A stretch of 64,000 nt of DNA, taken from Dryas octopetala. Lineage: Eukaryota > Streptophyta > Magnoliopsida > Rosales > Rosaceae. The notes beneath the pieces are model-generated. The model made no database searches and was not told where the DNA came from. It worked only from the letters and a program-made list of their open reading frames with translations. Made by a program: the position numbers and the translations under genes. Of this stretch, positions 48,298-61,425 are shown in pieces. Position 1 is the first letter of the stretch; each line of letters opens with the position of its first letter. The stretch spans positions 28,320,698 to 28,384,697 of the forward strand of contig OY992833.1 of assembly GCA_963921425.1 (NCBI GenBank), given 5' to 3'.

Positions 48298-48529
48298 TGT
48301 GGGAGATGATATAAGGTGGTGCCTGAAGCACTATTCTTGTTTTAATAATCAGCAAAGAATTGGTACAATTTGGTTTTACAGCATGTTAATTAAAATTCAG
48401 CATGTTGTTAATATCTTTTTTTGGTGAATAACATGTTGTTAATATCTTTAATCAGGTGACTGCAATCCTATTTTGTATTTATTTAGAGAATATTCAAATC
48501 TTTAAAAAAAAAAAAAAAAATGTAAGCCT

Positions 48530-48590
48530 GACCAAGCCCAGCCCAAGAACCTAGAGCCAGGTAGTTTTCGGGCCCATCTTCAAGGCCCAA
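48530..48590 (+). promoter_or_regulatory. site II-type GCCCA cluster upstream of the six-TM gene
   Basis: AAGCCCAGCCCAAG (48533-48546), GGGCCCAT (48570-48577) and AAGGCCCAA (48582-48590) lie 90-150 bases before the start codon at 48682. Clustered RGCCCA motifs are TCP-type site II elements of constitutive plant promoters. Function is inferred. Confidence 0.45.
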
Positions 48591-48681
48591 AAACTAGAAA
48601 TCTACTGACATCCTTCATCTTCTTGAAGACTTGGTTCTTTGCTTCCTTCTCCTGCAAGCTATTCCCAAATCCCAATCCGCC

Positions 48682-49683
48682 ATGGCAACTCCATCGCCAC
48701 CTCTGCACCTGTTCTCATTGCTCTCCGGATCGAACCGCATAATAAAAGCCCACTCCCGCCACTTCTTAGCCCTCTCAGTCCTCTTCCTTCTCCCTCTCTC
48801 TTTCTCCTTCATCGTCTTCCCAACCCTCCAAACCCTCCTCATCGCTCCATTTCCAAACAACTCCCAGGCTTTTGTCAAGCTCTTAACTTTTTCCCCTCGT
48901 CAACACCAACCCACCATCCCCACCAAAATCTTTGTTCTCGCTCTCGCTTTCGCCCTCTTCGTTTTCGTCTTGGCTCTCTGCGCCCTCGCCTCAATCACCT
49001 ACAGTGTCTTTCACGGCTTCTATGGTCGACCCGTCAAGCTCATATCTGCTATCAAGTCCATTTCCGCTTCCTTCTTGCGCCTATTGGGTACCTTTCTTGC
49101 TACCCAGATCGTTGGTTTACTGGTTTTCCTTGCCTGGGGGCTACTCGTGGCTTTGGTAGGTGGAGGGCTTAAGCTGATGGGGGTTAATATGGAGTCCTCT
49201 TCGCCTTTTTTAATTGGGTTTATTGTTATTTTTATGATTCCTTTGGTGCTGGTTGTGCTGTATCTTCAAGTGAACTGGTTCCTGGCTTCTGTGGTTGTTG
49301 TGGTGGAATCGACTTGGGGGTTCCAGGCCTTGACCCGAAGTGCGAATTTGATTAAGGGAATGAGAGGGGTGGCCTTGTCTTTGGTGTTGTTTTTCTTGTT
49401 TTTATGGGCGATTTTGGCTGTCTGTAGTTCCGACTTGGGTTTGGATGGGGATACTGATGGGTGGAAGAGTTGGTTATTTGTAGCGCGAATTGTGGTGTCT
49501 TCGATTTTTCTTATGAATATTCTGCTCTATAATGCCGCGGCGAATACTGTGTTGTATATGTACTGTAAGGCTATGCATGGAGAGCTTGCCATGGAAATTG
49601 CTGAGGAGTTTGCTAGGGAGTATGTTAGCTTGCCTTTCGATGATGGAAAAGTTCCTCATGTTGTTTCAGTTGGCTATCCTTGA
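48682..49683 (+). CDS. six-TM membrane protein of unknown function, distant homologue of the gene at 43691-44767
   Basis: The single exon encodes 333 residues. The ATG at 48682 lies in a good context (CCGCCATGGCA) and is the first true ATG of the frame. After a short hydrophilic start (MATPSPPLHLFSLLSGSNRI) come six hydrophobic segments, in the regions of FLALSVLFLLPLSFSFIVF, IFVLALAFALFVFVLALCAL, FLATQIVGLLVFLAWGLLVA, FLIGFIVIFMIPLVLVVLYL, VALSLVLFFLFLWAILAVC and VARIVVSSIFLMNILLYNAA. A hydrophilic tail follows (GELAMEIAEEFAREYVSLPF). The number and order of segments and two local motifs match the leftward neighbour at 43691-44767. Codon use is rich in G/C-ending codons in the first third. 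No enzyme or transporter motif is visible. Confidence 0.85.
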   Translation: MATPSPPLHLFSLLSGSNRIIKAHSRHFLALSVLFLLPLSFSFIVFPTLQTLLIAPFPNNSQAFVKLLTFSPRQHQPTIPTKIFVLALAFALFVFVLALCALASITYSVFHGFYGRPVKLISAIKSISASFLRLLGTFLATQIVGLLVFLAWGLLVALVGGGLKLMGVNMESSSPFLIGFIVIFMIPLVLVVLYLQVNWFLASVVVVVESTWGFQALTRSANLIKGMRGVALSLVLFFLFLWAILAVCSSDLGLDGDTDGWKSWLFVARIVVSSIFLMNILLYNAAANTVLYMYCKAMHGELAMEIAEEFAREYVSLPFDDGKVPHVVSVGYP

Positions 49684-51939
49684 TAGGAGGTCAGTCACCA
49701 TTGTTATGGCCATAACAAATACCCCTTTTCTTTCCCTTTAGTGATTGCGATCCTTGTTAGTCTCGTTTATTTCATCCGAATTTGTGCATAGAAGAACAAA
49801 ATCAAAGATATGTGAATACTGCAAATAATATGAGACTTGTAAATACAATGATGTAGTTTGATGTGTTTATGATGGTGTGAAATGGATGGCTATATTGTTT
49901 TCAAATTGGGATGTGAAGTGAAGCCATCATGCTTTTTGTTGCATTAGAATCACTAGCCATGTTTAATGTAAATCCACTTTAGGATTTCAGCAAGATGGTA
50001 TGGTGTTTTAGTTTAGTAATTATGGTGGTGCCTCCTTGTCACATGATCAGTTCTATCTAATCATGATGCCGAATACATTGGTGCAATTTTCAGTTTTGAT
50101 ATTATGACGCTTCAAACTAAACATGTTAACTGGTCCTCATCTTTTTGTAGATCTTACTTGCTGTTTCTTTATCTAACATCAACCTATGAAGGAGGTGATA
50201 CCGTGATACCATTTAATGATTTATCGATTTCACTTAAGCATACATAAAATGAGAACCTGCAACCCTATTCTCTGATGCAGAGTAGAGGAATGGAACCCTG
50301 CTATGCAAATGATATCAGCCTCTAAGTACTTCCGAAAACAGCTTGAATATATGATAGATAATCTCTGAAAGTGACTGTTTTAGGTTTCCAAGATTGGTCT
50401 CAAAGGCATGAGGGTTTTAACCTTTTGGGCAAGCTACTATCAAGTAACCCTCGCAACTAATATAATTCCCATAATTTGTTGCAATAAAAAAGTTGCTTGC
50501 TCATTTGGCTCTGTTGATCTTAAAGTTAGTAGGTACAAGATCCTTCACTAGCCTGGTTCAATCTGGGTTTAGGAGAGTTCTCTAGTTCTTGGAGTGGGGG
50601 GTTTGTAGCTTTGTTTAGGGATTTGGTATTTACACTATTACCAGCTTAAGCCAGGCGAGAGTGACCAGTTACTCAAGGAAGAGCAGCATGAATTTTGAGT
50701 GTCCAGCAAAGTTCTTACATTGAATTGAAAAAGCATTGTTTTGAATTTGACTTGTCTGATCTAATTGAAAGTGCATGTATGTTGCCTCCTTTAGTTGTTG
50801 CTATTCTGAACGGTGCCTATGATCTAGTGACTTGAATACAGGGGAGAGCAAGTGCCTTGGCATAGAACAATTGAAATCTTATCACAATGTATATGTTTGG
50901 TTGCACTAGTAAAAAAAAAGAAACATTCTCAATCCAGTGAATCATTGATGTAACCATTAGCCAGCTTTTTATGGACTTGGATGCTCTCTCTTTCCTCTTC
51001 CTAAAATGCTAGCAGTCCAAGTTGGACAAAGAAAAATCTGCTGCCTTTTTCCAAGAGGAGAAACCCTCCTCTTTCTAAACTGGGATCATGGTTGCAAACT
51101 GGATGGGACACTCCAATCCATTTAGATTCAGCTAGTGATGGCTTTTAGAATTTCGACTTGTCTATGACTCTATGTAGGAATTGGGTGGGTCATTTGGAGG
51201 AGCAATTGATTGCTAACGTTTACTCACTTTGAAAAAAATAAAAGACTGACACTGGTAGATGAACCTATGCAGGTAACACCTGATTTTCGATGGCTCTAGT
51301 AGTCTCTGAAAAGTTCCCATACACAATGCGTTGATGCTGCTACTATTATTGCCCACTAATACATTCTCAGCGGCAAACAATCCCCTCTCTGACCACGAGA
51401 TGATCCCCTCAAAACCTGTCATTTTCCGCTATTAACTTTTTTATTTTTCCATCCAATAAACCTGAAAATAATGTTCTTCGGTGGCGATTGAGCTCGTTGG
51501 TTGAATGATTTTGTTATAATAATAACGTTGAATGATTAGGATATAAAGGAGAGGAGAGAAAAGGAAGGAGAGCGAGCACTTAGGTCCGCCTTTTATTAAC
51601 CAATATGCTCGGAAAGAATTCTTTCACATTTTCAAAATCATTGACCATAACATAAGCCATCTATTTGGGTTGGGTTGGGAACCTTGTTAACAAAAGCCCA
51701 CACGGGGACAAAATTGAGAATTAAGGCAGCATACAAGCCATTTCAGACAATACCATCACCAAGTATGTGCATCTCGGTTGAAACCAAATTATAAAATTTC
51801 TATACAGCGCATGTCATGCCCCCATGAAGCCCTGAAACTAACATCTCTCAAGGCCTATTACGACCCACAAATGAAAGAATATTGAACTGTTCCCCTTAAT
51901 TAAATCAAAATGGCCTAAGTTTCATTAACTCACAATTGA
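49684..51939. other. convergent 3' flanks and intergenic DNA
   Basis: The six-TM gene (rightward) and the DHHC gene (leftward) converge here, 2256 bases apart. The DNA is AT-rich with few repeats; I found no gene, RNA or mobile element. A 69-codon open frame near 51213-51422 (-) has no recognisable relative. Confidence 0.45.
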
Positions 51940-54900
51940 TCAGAGCTTTCTAGTGTTAGCCTGGCTAGAAGATGATGCTTTCAGTTTGACTACCCTTTCA
52001 TCCTGATCAGATCCAAAAAGAAGGTTACTCCAGTTTGTTGACCTTTGGATGATTCTTGAAGGAACCCTGTCACTATCTTCTCCACCAGACGCTTCATACC
52101 CATCACTGGTTGACCTTGATAGTGGGATTCCCATCTGAGATGCTGCAACAGGTAGACCTGTCAGCCGCCTTGCCTCTTCAGCTCCTGATGAGGACACCCG
52201 AAAGGGATGGATGTCAGGTGAGTCTAAACTGCTCTCAGGAGAAGAAGCCACAATCCCTGTGGAGCTTGACATAGCTCGGCTTGTTTGGAAAGCACTCCGG
52301 GCTTCAAGCTGAAGAGGGGCCAAACTAGTTGATGTCTCGGTAAAACCTTTCTCAACAGCTTTAGCTGAACCCTTTGTTAAAGCCTCCACGGGAAGCTCAG
52401 CTGGGAGGCGCACCCGCTTGGTAGCTCGCCTTCTATTATTGTCAGGCCTTGGAACCATTCGGCGACCACTGCTGCCAAAGCTGCTGTCTCTTTCTAGTCC
52501 AAAAGGAGCATCACGTCTCACAGGCTGAAGGATCTTGGACTTGTTTCTTGCCTCTGCCGCGGCTTTTGATACCTTTTCTGCATTTAATCTTGCCAGAGTC
52601 CATGGACTGATCTTTACTGCTGTATTCTTCTTCTTAATTGGTTCCTCTCCCACCATTTTTTTTCCATACGAACTAACAGATCCAGTCTCAGGGGGTACAA
52701 CATCAAACTGGAAGAAAAACAAAACAGCAAAACGGACTAATCAGCCCATTTAGTTTACATTCCTTATTTTAGTCTCTCAATTGTCACTGACTCACTGCAA
52801 TTTTCAGTCTATTACTATAGCGACAAACTAGTGCAATGTGCCAATTTGCATACTTAATCAAAAAGTGAGGTCGCGAATAATGTCAAAATATAACACCCTG
52901 AACTTTCAGTAACAGAACAGCTATAGATAACGCAAATGCCACAGTTATCGACACATTGCAATAAAATAAACCCAGATAAAAGACTTCCTATACAAATTAT
53001 TCAGGCAAAACTGTGTATTTTCCTTTTACTACTGCTTACTGTGCATTTTCCTTCTACTGCTAAGAACTGGGATAAACACAGATTGGGAAGCATTATAAGT
53101 TCTACTGTAGCAAAAGGGTGGGCTGGTCAAATTACCTGATCTTCGAGGAACAGTCGTGGAGGTGTACACCAAGCACCTCGATGGAAAGTAGTAAAGGAGC
53201 TTGCACTGCTTAATCCAGTAAGTGAGCTTGCAGGAGACATTTGGGGACTCTGCTGACCTCCAACTCCTTGTTGCTCTTGCTCCTGCTCCCTCAAAGCGAT
53301 GATGTAATCATATGTGCTGATTCCCTATATCACATTCAGGTTAACATTATTAGCTCATTAATTTATTATATTCACCTAAAATAATATGCTGTGTGAAAAA
53401 GATAAGGTAGGGTGTCTAAGTGATACCCATTAGACAAGAAAATTGAGGTGAAACATACAAAGATATTCAATTGACAATCATTTCCTTGTCTAACAATGAT
53501 TACTTTTTTTTTTTCACTATGAGAAGGAAGACTATAAATAAAAACACATTGAAGGCATTAAAAATGGATCCCAAAACTGCAATGATAAGCATGAACCCAG
53601 ATGATTATAATCAAGATTTGATTCACTTGAGTAATATAAAAGAAAAAATTGACATGATTATAAAGGAAGCAATTGCAAAGCTAACCTTCTTTATAAGGAG
53701 GATGTGAAAAAAGAAAAGTTGTGCAAGTGGCAGGGTTGCAATCATAGCCAAGAGGGTGCACACTGCCTGCAAAGTTTCAAGCTTAGATTATATTAGTTCT
53801 AGAACAGAAGGTCAAATCAAATAAACTAATTCTCTAGATATAGAATTCATTCAGCTAAAACTAGCAATAGCCAAGAATTTAAGAAGGTTGATTAGGTATT
53901 GCAGCTTAATTAGAAAACAGAGACAATGGCAGAAGACTAACCACCACAATGATGAAAGGAGCCAGAGAGAAACTGCTTCCCAACTTAGAAGAGATATCCA
54001 CAGAGTACTGCTTCTTCTCAATAATACAGCAGATAAGCACGAAGATTCCAGTTGTCCATTGTAAAATAAGCTGCAATCTCAACCCCAAGGTGCACAAACC
54101 ATGTATATACCTGTCAATAATTAATTAAAATGATAATGATTTGAAAATAAAATGCTTACTCTGAGGTGATCTTCAGGTTCTGGCTTGTTGCTTTTGGGAA
54201 TAATGACAGAAAAAACAGGATGAAGTATCCATATAAGACCAGGAATGGTTCAATATTTTTGACAATGATTAGAAGACTACTGAGTTGACAGTTAGGAAGG
54301 CCAATGGTGAAAATGAATAGGAAGAGCTCTAGGATAAATGAGAGAACGCACCACTGCCTTAAAGTCCTCTAAAGACCCCAATGAGTCAAAGTCGAGGCTT
54401 ACTTGATTCAATACCATGTCATGAAATTTGACTGTAAACATTGCATACCATCTAGAATTTCTTTTTCGTTCACAACAAAGGGGACCAGAGATGTTTGTAG
54501 ATGGCTAGAGTGAATGAGGCTATGAGGATCCTAGGGCCTAGTTTACCTGGAATCAGGGCAATCTCAAAGGACTAGTAAGGTTCACAAGATATACAAGAGA
54601 CAACGTGTGAGTGATTGTAGGTTTGAGTCATCTGACCACATGAAATATCCCAAGGAAGGAAAAGGATGGAGGCTTATGCTTACCAAGAGGAGAGAAGTAA
54701 CCATAAGGGTGAAAAATTGTCGGTAATTCTTTTTGCCAATACAATTGTTAAGCCACTACAAAAATCAAAATGAAAATTGCATTAGAGGAATTACACTGCA
54801 GAAAAAGAAAATATATTCAACAATTCAAGATCCTGTATACCCTGCAGTGATGATCAAAACGGTCAACACATTTGTCACAAACTCTGCAGTGCTTGCTATA

Positions 54901-56734
54901 CTTGAAAACCTGCATGGGAACAATTATTTGAATCACGTAAACTTTATACACTATCAAAGCAAAAGCCATGCAATAATTTTGAGAGTGGCTAGTAAAATGG
55001 GATGCAAGCCATGTGAGCTTGAGAAGATGTTAAGACTACAATGATCCCCTAACAGGTTACTTTTACTCGAGCTTTTCTCTCTTTTTTTTAAAGGAAAATA
55101 AGAGGGATTAGTCAATCATAAAACAAAACCACTCTCATTTTTCAGTAGGACACGTCCTAGGTGAAAACAAAAACTAGCATGCAGAGTCGACACCCCCAAT
55201 GAATCCTTCCCACTGTTTGTTATAGATTGTAGAACACAATTGTAACACTTGTATGGAGAAAAGCATGAACCTTGGTAGAATTCAAGTGCATTACCCACCT
55301 CAACTTCACACAAACTGCAATAGAACATGCCTTCTTCACTCATTTGTTGCACAGAAGATTCCTGACTTGAACTGGAGCAATTGCATATATAAGCACATGG
55401 AGAGCAAGCCAACAGGAAGCATGACGAATGCTCTGACGATGCATTCTTGTTTGCAATATCACTGGTGGACATTTTTGGAGTCGCATCTTTGCCCAGCACA
55501 TCCTTATCCAGAGGTTTTCCTCCAACTGTTACAGAATTAGCATCATGCATTGATGATGTTGATTCCCCACATAGTTTAGAATCTTTTGTACTAGTATGCT
55601 TTTCATTGGCAGGAATGTTGAGATACTTCTTTGACCTAAACACTCCCGGATCAGCGGGATCAGCAGCTGCACACCAAATATATAGGCTGAAGACACATGT
55701 AATCTGAAAAGAACAGAGATGTTACTTTTTATTGACAAGAGAATATATGTAATATTTAATATAATGGACGTAATTCATGACAAGTGTACATGTACAACTT
55801 TATTAACTGGCACATCAAACACACTATTCAGAGCCTCTAGATTTCATGAATAAACACAGACAATCATCCAATTTAAATGTTTTCCTTAGTAACATCTTTA
55901 TTTTTCCTTGAGCCTTTTGTCTAACTACTTCTTTGAATAAAAAAAATACAACAGCAATGCGAAATTAAAGTTTGGAATTTATTGCTTAAAAAAATGTTGG
56001 TGTGGATTTGAATGGTTGATTGACGCCTTGAAATTCAAATTACCTATCTACAAAATCACACAAGTGGTTTGATATTAAAGCAATGGCTGCACAGACTAAA
56101 AATATTCTCGGTTGAGCTTGTTTGTTCATCTATAGAGGGACTTGCAACAGTTGCAGCAATTACTTCAAACTTCCAAAGGACCTCAGAAATCGGGAGTCCC
56201 TACAAAGTACATATACAGGCTAAAAGACAAGAATCCCATTTCCCTTATCAGCTAAAGTGACAAGTTCATTACATAGTTGAAAGAATCCACGGGTAAAATT
56301 ACCAAAATAAATTGAAACACACTGGAACGGGCAAGAACCCAGATTGGAGAATAATGTTTCAGATATATAAAACCACACGCATAAATCATAAGCCAACGAG
56401 TAGAGAAAGCACGGATCTCAGTTCTGAACCCACCAAAAATGAGTAGAGAAATCGAATAAAAGTATGGGATTTAAGGGAAATGGCTTACAAGAGGGGTGTA
56501 GAGGCCCATCACTATATACTGAAAAATCTTCCTTCCAACAAAAGGAGCAAAGAACACATAGAAAGCAAAGGCCAACGCCATAAACACAGCTACAGCCACC
56601 ACCTTCAGAGACACAAATCAAAAACACAAACAAAATTAAGACATTGAAGTGGCTGAGCCATAACCAGAATGCTAAGATTTTTGAGACGATACCTGGAGAG
56701 GATGGTACGGAAGTTGCCACCCATGCTTCCTCAT
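51940..56734 (-). CDS. DHHC protein S-acyltransferase (PAT)
   Basis: Palmitoyltransferase that attaches fatty acid to cysteines of membrane proteins. Nine exons: 56734-56693, 56602-56489, 55703-55299, 54909-54841, 54755-54684, 54070-53942, 53766-53686, 53324-53136 and 52707-51940, giving 622 residues. Two N-terminal spans (VVAVAVFMALAFAFYVFF and TCVFSLYIWCAAAD) precede a Ser-rich loop of about 100 residues. The Cys-rich domain runs from Cys181 (CSLCEVE) through KHCRVCDKC to DHHC (206-209, catalytic Cys209) and RWLNNCIGKKNYR. Two more spans follow, then TTxE-type sequence near the membrane exit is not obvious. A long cytosolic tail (about 270 residues) ends in Ser-rich, low-complexity sequence. 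The long tail fits the PAT18-22 subgroup of Arabidopsis; PAT22 (At1g69420) is favoured by synteny. Confidence 0.93.
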
Positions 56735-57211
56735 TTTCTGCTTGAGTGCTGAAGACCCAGATAGAGAAGAAGACAATACAATGTATGTAGCAAGAAAAAG
56801 AATGAGTGACTTGGGTATCTACCTATCTCTGTCACTTGTTTGTCTTTATTTTATTTTCTTCCTCCACTTTCCCTCATTTTCCGGGAGAAAAAAAGATAAT
56901 TGATTCACTGTGGAACCAACCCAGCAGAGATTGCATGAACATTTTCCAGGAGGGTGTCTAATCAGAGAGAGAAAAGAGCTCTGAAAGGTGTGGAGGAGAT
57001 ATGACAGGTATGAGGTAGTGGGTTTTGGGAGGAATGGACAACAATGAGGAAAAGCTTTGTCTGGTTCACTCAATCATCATAACCTTAAGTTATGGAAGGT
57101 GAGAAAATGAAAAAGAGGGCCTAGCTGGTTTTGGGTTTTCTCTTGTTTCTTGCACCAGGGCTTTTTTACTTGAGCAAAGATCTATGACTGATTGACTGTA
57201 AACAAAGAAAC

Positions 57212-57255
<44 letters not shown>

Positions 57256-59585
57256 CTCCCTTGGTTTTCTTTCCTTGCCTATAATTACCTACAACACACC
57301 TTTTACTTTTCTCTTGTATCCTAGCGTTACCTTTTTTCCCTGGCCAAACCATGTGTCACAGCCTCACAGGCCAGTGTTGCAACAGACAGTTGTTTGCTTC
57401 TTCTTTTTGTAATTTGCCCACAACCCCCATAAAAAAGTGTTTTTTACAACCCCTTCTACTCTTATCTCTCTCACTCTCTTCTTTTTTGGTTTTTTTAATG
57501 TATTTTATATATGGTGATTTTCATGGATAATCTTCTCCTTGTAGAAAGGAATAGCACAGTTGTAGAATTTCTCCTTTTGAGCTCCTCCTCTATGTCCATC
57601 TTGTATTACCTGATGGGAATACTTTTTAGCTAATAACTCATTTGTAGGCATTGGACAAATACCTACTTGTATTAAATGCTGTTTTTTGTTTTATCAAGTT
57701 GTATGAATTATAAGGGGTGGTTGGAAATGGTCGATGCCTAGAAGAAGACCAAGCTTGGATCTAGTGGTCAAGCCAAGCCAAGCCATGTGTTAAGATTTAA
57801 GAATATGTGCTTATAAGTTGAGCAATTTGCAAGAAAGCAAAAGAACCCATGTTGGTCCTACTTTTCTTCTTTGTCTCTGCTGCTTTGATGAATGCTTAAT
57901 ATTCACGTTTGCCGTTTTGCACGCCATTAAAACCAATTAAGAGCTTAATGGTTCTATGCTGTCATAATGTCATATACTTGGACCGTTACCATATAGAATC
58001 AGTCTTGAAAAGTGCTGATGCGTGGTTGTCACTATATCATTTAATTTTGGGCTCAACTTGAACCATTATAATCAAAATGACTACATTTATATCTTTAGCT
58101 CAAGTGGTTAAAGACGAGCTTACTTAAATAACTGAGATATTCAAACATTAATTTGGTGAACAGAGTACAAAACCAGTGTTTTTTGGCCCACTTTCAATTG
58201 CCTGAATTGAAATTTGAATGTGCCATGTGCTGCCGCTAGGCTACAAATCAATTAGAGTTTCACGGGTTTTCGTATGTGACTAGCAGCCACAGCTGATGAG
58301 AAACTTGAAGAAAAGGCCAATACCAATTACCACATTCACAATGGAATGTCAGCTTCTTTTTTTTATCTAACATTAGAATGTCAACTTGTGTGTGTGTTTC
58401 TTTTTTTCTTTTCTTATTTTTTCTGGGTTTGTAGATTAAAGTGTTAAACCCAAAAGAAAAAAACAAAGGCATTCAATGCATGTCATTGCAAAAGAAATGC
58501 ATTACATAAAGTTTTTAAACCCATTATATTTAAACAAAAAAAAAACATTATGAAAATTTCATATTATAAGGTAAGCTAATTAAGTCCATTCTTAACTAAA
58601 TGTATAAGTCTATAAATTTACAATCCGAGGGTATAATATTGTTATGTTATGTTATGTTTGGTAAACTTGTTGATAACAGTTTGAGCTTGTTGGGTGTGTG
58701 GGGTTGGATTGGATATTAACAATTTCGGGAGGCCAGAGTCCAGAGGCAGAGAGACTGACATAACAGTGAGAAAAAGGGCAAGGAAGAGAGTGGTGCAGAT
58801 TGCGAAGTGTTGTATGCTACAGAGTTTTTAAATCCTCCTTTGTCAATTTGCATTTGGCATTTTCTTGTCAGATTTTGGACTTGATGACACAAAAATGGAA
58901 AAATTTATAAAATATCATCCCATGCACCCCCCTCACTTCTCCTTGAGATCCACACAATGAGAAATCAATGGTGAGTACCAAACAGATGGGATCTCTAGCA
59001 TGCACTTTACCACAGCAAATCCTAACTGGGTTGTAAAAAAAAATTTAATTGCCTTGTTTGGGTTAAAACTTAAAACTTAAAAGAGAAGGTAAATTGAATT
59101 AAATAATATGGGGGTTTACGTATGGAGCCTGACAGGGTTGTTGGGCTGCATTGAATTCTTTGGATCTCTATCTGTCTGTCTGTCTCGGGCCTCAAAACTC
59201 AAAAAGGGTTTGGTCAGGATATATGCCTCTCTACTCTCACGTATTCCAAGCCCCACCTCCTGATCCCCACTACGTTGACCTCAGAGATGCTTGGGACCGT
59301 TGATGTTCAACAGCACTGCATGGTCGCCTAGATTGTTGACCAATCGGACGGTCAGAAAAAATTCACACCGCCTTGTACTTTGCACGAGCTGTACTAGATA
59401 ATCAATTGACACGTTCTTGGCTTCTTGCTCTTGTTTCTTTCCACGATAGGACCATTTGCAGAGATGATTTTTTCTATAAAAAAAAAATTTTTATTTTGCA
59501 CAAAATCAATATACTTAATTCAAGGCAATTTTTTTCAGCGAATACTGAACTAGATTATTAAAGAGAATTTTCTATGAACCCATAT
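56735..59585. other. upstream region of the DHHC gene and intergenic DNA
   Basis: The first about 500 bases are the leader and promoter of the leftward DHHC gene, with a (GA)n run at 57215-57253. Beyond that the DNA is AT-rich without a supported gene. Around 58095-58112 the words TTAGCTCAAGTGGTTAAAG resemble a tRNA A-box, as in the head of a tRNA-derived SINE, but no B-box is convincing. Confidence 0.45.
57215..57253 (+). repeat. (GA)n microsatellite
   Basis: About 19 GA units lie roughly 500 bases upstream of the DHHC gene start; on that gene's strand it is a CT tract, typical of plant core promoters and leaders. Confidence 0.9.
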
Positions 59586-59592
59586 TTAAATT

Positions 59593-59991
59593 GAGGGAAA
59601 AATATATTTTTAGTCACTGTGTTTTATCTTATAATCAATTTTAATTTTTGTATTTTTAAAATTGTCAATTTAGTTCATATATTTATGTTTGCAAGCAATT
59701 TTAGTCCACTACTACTAAAATCATCCATCTATTTTCTTCCATCACCGAGAGCAACACACCACCATCATCCTCACCTTTTTTTCATCCCTCTCTCCCCTAT
59801 TAGCTTTCTCTCTTTCTCTCTCTATTAGGCATAATAGGTAAAATTCACTACAAATTCGCCGCCACAATTGGTGATGGTAGATTAAAATTACTTGCAAACA
59901 TAAACACATAGACCAAATTGGTAATTTTGAAAATACAATGACTAAAATTAATTGCAAGATAAAACACATGGACTAAAAATGCATTTGTCCC
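59593..59991. mobile_element. 399-bp MITE with 115-bp terminal inverted repeats
   Basis: The left end (GAGGGAAAAATATATTTTTAG) and right end (read inward GGGACAAATGCATTTTTAG) continue as imperfect inverted repeats over about 115 bases, sharing GTGTTTTATCTT and TTTATGTTTGCAAG. The flanking TTAAATT at 59586-59592 and 59992-59998 is a probable target-site duplication. The core holds TTTCATCCCTCTCTCCCC and no coding frame. Confidence 0.8.
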
Positions 59992-59998
59992 TTAAATT

Positions 59999-61336
59999 AA
60001 TGGAAGAACCAAAGAAATTTGAGCATATATTTTCTATGATATTTATTATTAAAAATAAATGAATCTCATAATGTGCCCATATTTAAATCAACGAAATACT
60101 CATCTATAAATTGGTGAATTTTTTTTATGATTTTAGCAATTTATTTTACTCATATTTTTGCATTTTTTTATAGCCACTGACTGTTGTTTTACCTCAGTCC
60201 AATATTCACATATCATATATTCATATGAACTCCACAAAAAAAAAAAAAAAATTGCAGTCAAATGTGTGTCTCAATCTTGATAAGCAAAAAAGGAGTTGTT
60301 GCTTTAGTGGAAAAATAAGTCAAAATTCAACAACCAGCTGTTACGAAGAAATTGCTGCTGCTTTCTTAATTCTTAGCAAATAACCAACCAATAAGATGAG
60401 GATTAAGGAGAGAATAACAAGGTGGTATAACCGTATAAGAGAACAAGAAAAGAAAACAGAGGGAATGGTACAAAAATTGCGTTTATAATAATAATATGGT
60501 CATTAATTTTTTTTTTTGGCCAAGTATATGGTCATTTATTTAGTTATCAAGAATTCACAAGTCACAACTTGATGTCAAACATGAACCAAAGCAAGAGGAG
60601 GATTTGACCCGTGACGACCCTACCCGCTTTTATCTTTTCCTTTTTCTAGTTGTTTAGGGGGCACGTGATTGGTGAAACCCGTGACATAGCTTCCCTATTG
60701 TTGGACTTTCAATCAATAATGGAATTTTTAATCAATTAGGAACTACCTTTCTTCTTAGATTTTGGCAAACACTTTATCCCTCCAATTAGACTAAGCTTCA
60801 ATGTTTGCACTTGCTAACATACGTTCGAGCGTTTGCACTTTGCACTTACAAATATATATTTGTAAAGTGTTCGAATGCTCAATTACAATTGAAGTCATCT
60901 CACTCGCCTGTCCAATTTAGGTGTCACAAAACAACACCTACCCAACTCCGGTTTTTTTTTTTTTTTTGCTTCTACCATTGGTAATTGGGAATGTTACAAG
61001 ACTTAATTTCATAGCTTTTCTTTTCTAGTAAATATTAATTTATCATATATTAAAAAAAAGTGTTGTACTTGGACCAATGAAAGTAATGAATCCATGTTAT
61101 AGGGACCCAACTCCTCTATAGTCTATACAAGCATGGACAATAATATGAAAACTTTTTGTATGTAAAATGTGTGCGAGCTTGCAATTTGGATTAGCCAAAT
61201 TTGGAAACCTTCTCAATTTTCCGCAACAATGAAAAGTAGCTTGCTTCATTTTAAGAGTGCAATTCGATGCAAAAATGTGCATTTATATGTAATTTTGGGG
61301 AAAAGTTTTCCTTAACGTTTTCACCTTTGTTAGCAC

Positions 61337-61425
<89 letters not shown>

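Noticed and set aside
48631..48681. Upstream extension of the six-TM gene at 48682
   Set aside because: The extension has no ATG; it would need a TTG start, whereas the ATG at 48682 has a strong plant context.
58081..58170. tRNA gene or SINE head
   Set aside because: An A-box-like TAGCTCAAGTGG is present, but I could not find a convincing B-box or cloverleaf, nor a poly-A tail in place.
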